From NCBI GenBank assembly GCA_947164965.1, contig CAMUYR010000016.1:1-64000 (forward strand): DNA of 64,000 bases, given 5' to 3'. The translations under genes and the position numbers were made by a program. Origin of the DNA: an uncultured Prevotella sp. GTDB taxonomy: Bacteria > Bacteroidota > Bacteroidia > Bacteroidales > Bacteroidaceae. The notes under the pieces were generated by a model, which worked only from the letters and a program-made list of their open reading frames with translations, was not told the origin of the DNA and ran no database searches. Each line of letters starts with the position of its first letter. Position 1 is the first letter of the stretch. Of this stretch, positions 62,953-64,000 are shown piece by piece.

Positions 62953-63993
62953 ATGAAGCAAACAATTCTTGTCACTGGCGGTACAGGTTTCATTGGAAGC
63001 CACACTACCGTAGAACTTCAAAATGCTGGCTACAAAGTAGTCATTGTTGACAACCTCTCCAACTCCAATGCCAATGTGGTAGACGGTATTGAGAAGATTA
63101 CGGGCATTCGTCCTGACTTCGTGAAAGCCGACTGCTGCGATTACGATGCTATGGAGGCTATCTTCCAGAAGTATCCTGACATCGAGGGTATTATCCACTT
63201 CGCTGCTTCCAAGGCAGTAGGCGAAAGTGTCGAGAAACCGCTGATGTACTATCGCAACAATCTCACGTCGCTCATCAATCTGCTGGAGCTCATGCCTAAG
63301 TACAATGTCAAGGGTATCATCTTCTCCAGCTCTTGCACTGTCTATGGTCAGCCCTCGCAGGAGAATCTGCCTGTGACTGAGGATGCGCCTATCCAGAAGG
63401 CTATGTCGCCCTATGGCAACACTAAGCAGATCAACGAGGAGATAATCCAGGACTATATCCACAGCGGTGCTCCTATCAAGAGCATCATCCTGCGCTATTT
63501 CAATCCTATCGGTGCTCATCCCACAGCACTCATCGGTGAGTTGCCTAACGGTGTGCCCATGAATCTCATTCCTTTCGTCACTCAGACGGCTATGGGTATT
63601 CGTGAGCAGCTGAAGATTTTTGGCAACGACTATAATACACCTGACAAGACCTGTATCCGCGACTATATCTATGTCGTCGATTTGGCTAAGGCTCACGTTA
63701 AGGCGATGGAGCGCGTGCTCGACAAGCCCGAGACCGATGCTGTCGAGGTGTTCAATATCGGAACAGGCAAGGGCCTGTCTACGCTGGAAGTTGTTCTGGG
63801 CTTCGAGAAGGCTACTGGCGTGAAGGTCAATTGGACCTATGCTCCACGTCGCGAAGGCGATATTGAGCAGGTATGGGGTAATGTCGATAAAGCCAACAAG
63901 GTGTTGGGATGGAAGGCAGAGACGCCTACCGAAGAAGTGCTCAAGTCTGCTTGGAAGTGGCAGCAGAAGTTGCGCGAAGACGGTATTCAGTAA
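62953..63993 (+). CDS. galE: UDP-glucose 4-epimerase
   Basis: A 346-residue short-chain dehydrogenase-type enzyme interconverting UDP-glucose and UDP-galactose. NAD site VTGGTGFIGSHTTVEL, the SSSCTVYG serine region, catalytic YxxxK in MSPYGNTKQINEE and the substrate-binding YFNPIGAHPTALIGE. The length is standard. No consensus -7 box lies in the 26 bases between the tRNA terminator and the ATG, so readthrough past the terminator is possible. Confidence 0.96.
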   Translation: MKQTILVTGGTGFIGSHTTVELQNAGYKVVIVDNLSNSNANVVDGIEKITGIRPDFVKADCCDYDAMEAIFQKYPDIEGIIHFAASKAVGESVEKPLMYYRNNLTSLINLLELMPKYNVKGIIFSSSCTVYGQPSQENLPVTEDAPIQKAMSPYGNTKQINEEIIQDYIHSGAPIKSIILRYFNPIGAHPTALIGELPNGVPMNLIPFVTQTAMGIREQLKIFGNDYNTPDKTCIRDYIYVVDLAKAHVKAMERVLDKPETDAVEVFNIGTGKGLSTLEVVLGFEKATGVKVNWTYAPRREGDIEQVWGNVDKANKVLGWKAETPTEEVLKSAWKWQQKLREDGIQ

Positions 63994-64000
63994 AAATACG

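Overview
The window looks like chromosomal DNA of a Prevotella-like Bacteroidales bacterium. Three things point there. Nearly every transcription unit starts with the Bacteroidota promoter (a -7 box TAnnTTTG, sometimes with a TTTG -33 box 19-20 bases upstream), and Shine-Dalgarno sequences are rare. Many encoded families are largely restricted to Bacteroidales: HU-HIG, smalltalk, DUF4248, DUF4301, DUF4421, DUF5715, DUF6057 and the Lnb/DUF4105 domain. Bacteroidota forms of core genes are present: a long SecA, Rho with a disordered insert, bifunctional HisB, and Nqr respiration. No plasmid, insertion sequence or CRISPR array was seen.

Layout. 1-800: end of nqrF and a terminator. 868-4824 (minus): a compact phage-flavoured cassette (SH3-fold protein, HNH endonuclease, GH24 lysozyme, DUF7833-like, DUF4248, HU-HIG, smalltalk). 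4986-6244 (minus): an orphan 373-residue gene behind a 49-codon reading frame. 6427-7594: DUF2975 membrane protein plus XRE regulator with operator-like palindromes, then a zinc-ribbon membrane protein. 7671-9721: ECF sigma, anti-sigma-like and secreted protein. 9779-10097: fic remnant. 10109-11588: hipBA. 11600-15975: hisG-hisD-hisC-MFS operon (minus). 16071-17210: lytic transglycosylase. 17213-19217: membrane protein and hisB (minus). 19340-24236: five-gene operon with envelope genes. 24322-28019: DUF4301 and an M3 peptidase. 28056-35817: leucine operon behind a leader-peptide attenuator, continuing into TPR and DUF5715 genes. 35843-36625: ion channel. 36622-39314: HAD phosphatase and histidine kinase (minus). 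39391-46802: secA, ABC ATPase, DUF6057 and a propeller lipoprotein (minus). 46944-49495: phosphatase-like protein and Lnb-domain protein (minus). 49593-55580: outer-membrane barrel, lptC, CNNM/HlyC, PpiD-like foldase and a membrane protein. 55898-57826: rho (minus). 58004-62615: engB, ABC-F, recR, a small membrane protein, a GT2 and a GNAT. 62693-62875: two tRNA-Asp genes. 62953-63993: galE.

How they work together. Two amino-acid operons dominate. The leucine operon contains LeuA, LeuC, LeuD, a second LeuA-like (citramalate-synthase type) enzyme and LeuB. It is preceded by a promoter, a 24-residue leader peptide rich in Leu and Ile codons, and mutually exclusive antiterminator and terminator helices: a complete attenuator readable from the sequence, whose codons match an operon serving both leucine and isoleucine. 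The histidine genes are split: hisB sits apart from hisGDC. Envelope functions form the second theme (SecA, LptC, PpiD, Lnb-domain protein, peptidoglycan enzymes, outer-membrane barrels).

A recurring non-coding feature is 7-bp tandem repeats at gene junctions. Unrelated unit sequences are used at different sites, but the period is always seven. In one case the array lies inside the signal-peptide region of a TPR protein.
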